Below, one piece after another: positions 63,001 to 64,000 of a stretch of DNA of 64,000 nt. This DNA is from Pantoea sp. Ap-967 (GTDB lineage: Bacteria; Pseudomonadota; Gammaproteobacteria; Pseudomonadales; Pseudomonadaceae). The position numbers and the translations under genes are program-made. The notes under the pieces were generated by a model, which saw only the letters and a program-made list of their open reading frames with translations, had not been told where the DNA came from and made no database searches. The DNA lies in NCBI RefSeq assembly GCF_011752565.1, contig NZ_VWXK01000025.1, positions 1 through 64,000 on the forward strand, given 5' to 3'. The number at the start of each line of letters is the position of its first letter. Position 1 is the first letter of the stretch.

Positions 63001-64000
63001 GCCTCGACGAAGGCACGGTCGGCGTCCACCAGCGCCGAGCGCTGGCCCGGCAGGCCAGGGCCCATGTAGCCCATCTCGCGGCCACCCATGGCATTGGGCT
63101 GGCCGGTGAGCGAGAACGGGCCGCTGCCCGGCCGGCACAGGGCGCCGGTGGCCAGGTGCAGGTTGCAAATTGCGTTGCTGTGCCAGGTGCCGTGGACGCT
63201 CTGGTTCAAGCCCATGGTCCAGCAGCTCATCCATTGGCCGGCGCTGCCGATCCACTCGGCGGCCTTGAGCAGGTCGGCCTCGGCCAGGCCGGTGATGGCC
63301 GCCACGCGCTCGGGGGTGTAGTCGTCGAGAAACGCCGGCAGCGCGTCCCAGCCTTCGGTATGGCGGGCGATGAACTCGGGGTCGGTGTGGCCGTTGCGGT
63401 GCAGCAGGTATAGCAGGCCATTGAGCAGCGCCATGTCGCTTCCCGGGCGCACCTGCAGGAACAGATCGGCCTTGTCGGCGGTGGCCGTGCGCCGGGGGTC
63501 GACGACGATCAGCCGGGCGCCGGCCTTGACTCGGTCGAGCAGGCGCAGGAAGAGGATCGGGTGGCAGTCGGCCATGTTTGCACCGATCACCAGGAACAGG
63601 TCGGCGTGCTCGAAGTCCTGATAGCTGCCGGGCGGGCCGTCGGCGCCAAGCGAGAGCTTGTAGCCGCTGCCGGCGCTGGCCATGCACAGGCGCGAGTTGG
63701 ACTCGATATGGCGGGTGCGGATAAAGCCCTTGGCCAGCTTGTTGGCCAGGTACTGGGCCTCCAGCGACATCTGCCCGGACACGTACAGGGCCACGGCGTC
63801 GGGGCCGTGCTGGTCGATGATGCCGCGCAGGCGCGCGGCGGCCTCGGCGATGGCCTGGTCAAGGCTGCTACGCACCGGTTGCTGGCTGCGCTGCTGGCGC
63901 AGGTAGGCGTGTTCCATGCGCCCGGGGGCGGTCAGCGGCACGTGGGCGGTCAGGCCCTTGGTGCACAGCCGGCCGAAATTGCTCGGGTGCTGCTTGTCGC
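60081..64000 (-). CDS. Assimilatory nitrate reductase fused to sulfite-reductase-type flavoprotein (5' end outside window)
   Basis: At least 1,306 residues; the reading frame is open to the window edge. The first visible residues include [12 protein letters not shown], the end of the [4Fe-4S] motif of molybdopterin nitrate reductases. The molybdenum domain and the dinucleotide-binding domain ([13 protein letters not shown]) follow. From about visible residue 785 come a flavodoxin domain ([11 protein letters not shown]), a FAD-binding region (RLYSISSSP) and an NADPH region ([25 protein letters not shown]). One chain thus carries electrons from NADPH to nitrate. It precedes nirBD but is separated from it by a complete promoter region. 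Confidence 0.92.
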   Translation of the reverse strand, partial: DKQHPSNFGRLCTKGLTAHVPLTAPGRMEHAYLRQQRSQQPVRSSLDQAIAEAAARLRGIIDQHGPDAVALYVSGQMSLEAQYLANKLAKGFIRTRHIESNSRLCMASAGSGYKLSLGADGPPGSYQDFEHADLFLVIGANMADCHPILFLRLLDRVKAGARLIVVDPRRTATADKADLFLQVRPGSDMALLNGLLYLLHRNGHTDPEFIARHTEGWDALPAFLDDYTPERVAAITGLAEADLLKAAEWIGSAGQWMSCWTMGLNQSVHGTWHSNAICNLHLATGALCRPGSGPFSLTGQPNAMGGREMGYMGPGLPGQRSALVDADRAFVEAQWGLAPGSLRAEGGEGTIALFEQMKAGEVKACWIICSNPVASVANRQQVIEGLGQAELVITQDAFLDTETNRYADILLPAALWAEGEGVMINSERNLTLMPRAVAAPAQSLPDWQLIARIACAMGYAEAFDYPDAEAVYNEIRRFWNPASGYDLRGIGYPELRQRPRQWPCAPGREDDRSPLRYINDGASQQLLRDAEGNRPALAFPTPSGKARFFARPWLPAPELPDADFPLVLNTGRVQHQWHTLTKTGKVPALNKLEPGPFVEIHPGDAARLGITANDQVAIRSRRGQAVLPARISDRVMPGNCFAPFHWNDVIGEQLAINAVTCDAVDPLSLQPAFKHCAVALERVAGERIDALDLNLATPEPARMPTATLSRLLGLDTLPAPVLADAERHYLQGFLLGLEQARAEGVPSLPASAPLVAERRLFVDGLLAGVFAQPAAVPAAAEQRPRHHVLWASQTGNGETLAERCAEHLRGAGLQVQLACMEAVTPQQLRGAASVMLIASTFGDGDAPDSGAAFWQALQGEQGTPCAELPYAVLALGDSSYGQFCGFGRKLDQRLAELGGRRLLPRVDCEPDFDAAFTTWLEALLPELGSAAPPELPAKPAAASVFSKQQPWFATLLENHLLNGPGASKETRQLVFDLAGSGFTYAAGDALGVWPRNCPALVEELLALMQLDGQAPVTLKDQPAMPLATALEHHLEIAKVTPQQLQAFAAQAPALQRLLQPPCKGELQEWLWGRQLVDVLRAFPQQLPLATWLGLLKPLQPRLYSISSSPLVHPQQVHLTVSTVRYGARKGVCSAFLADRAQSLKVAIFPQVSKHFRLPDDDSVPVIMVGPGTGIAPFRAFLQEREARGAAGGNWLFFGEQYAATDFYYQQQLQAWQAAGHLRLDTAFSRDQAEKVYVQQRMLEQGAQVWQWLEAGAYFYVCGDAQRMAKDVDAALREVIAVHGQVDGDAYVEGLSKAGRYRRDVY

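Overview
This window is about 64 kb of GC-rich (roughly 64%) chromosome from a member of the Pseudomonas putida group. The evidence is gene order and content (asnO-ngg-M42 peptidase, the third Rsm/CsrA paralogue beside an SDR and actP, minCDE-rluA-M18 peptidase, prc next to an EAL gene and an FKBP, and a nirBD plus fused nitrate reductase locus). The many short REP-type palindromes typical of this group support it. From memory, the order matches the block around PP_1703-PP_1762 of P. putida KT2440 in inverted orientation; I could not run an alignment. Almost everything is core chromosome. The only sign of a mobile element is what looks like the end of an IS21-type insertion sequence at bases 1-118, abutting a truncated REP.

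Layout. 1-8 kb (mostly minus strand): IS end and REP; a dual GGDEF-EAL c-di-GMP enzyme followed by a TenA/PqqC-like protein; a coupled trhO - DsbA-like thioredoxin - ABC exporter operon; bolA and a DUF2059 protein. 8-13.5 kb: fumC, two-domain PPK2 polyphosphate:AMP phosphotransferase, mnmC. 13.7-18.5 kb: the osmoprotectant N-acetylglutaminylglutamine amide (NAGGN) operon. 18.6-23.4 kb: yheU, rsmI, SDR, DUF3309, DUF485-actP, a betaine-type binding protein. 23.6-30.2 kb: cell-envelope genes (GH17 glucanase-like membrane protein, alpha/beta hydrolase coupled to mlaA, patatin, LpxL-type acyltransferase). 30.3-37 kb: minCDE, rluA, M18 aminopeptidase, YbiO-type mechanosensitive channel. 37-43.4 kb: a GntR-controlled ABC importer operon carrying an alkaline-phosphatase-superfamily hydrolase and a HAD phosphatase. 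43.5-50.2 kb: quinone oxidoreductase, prc, a shortened EAL phosphodiesterase, an HTH gene pair, DUF1232 gene, FKBP lipoprotein. 50.5-56.8 kb: an AraC-LysR regulator pair divergent from an MFS - FAH - SDR - 2-hydroxyacid dehydrogenase catabolic operon. 56.9-64 kb: assimilatory nirD, nirB and a nitrate reductase fused to a sulfite-reductase-type flavoprotein, cut by the window end.

The strongest signals are regulatory and lie between genes: (1) a complete nirB control region with an NtrC-like site, a sigma-54 promoter and a two-hexaloop ANTAR-type RNA whose second hairpin excludes an intrinsic terminator; (2) a perfect hairpin enclosing the Shine-Dalgarno of rsmI; (3) a three-repeat Pho box upstream of an EAL gene whose 3' end runs into REP DNA and appears truncated; (4) two consensus DnaA boxes forming a 27-bp inverted repeat upstream of the DUF1232 gene; (5) paired operator-like palindromes for the GntR regulator of the phospho-compound importer. 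No CRISPR array, prophage, rRNA or tRNA was recognised, and I found no wholly unknown multi-gene system; the least characterised cassettes are the GntR/ABC/phosphatase operon and the HTH pair at 47.9-48.6 kb.
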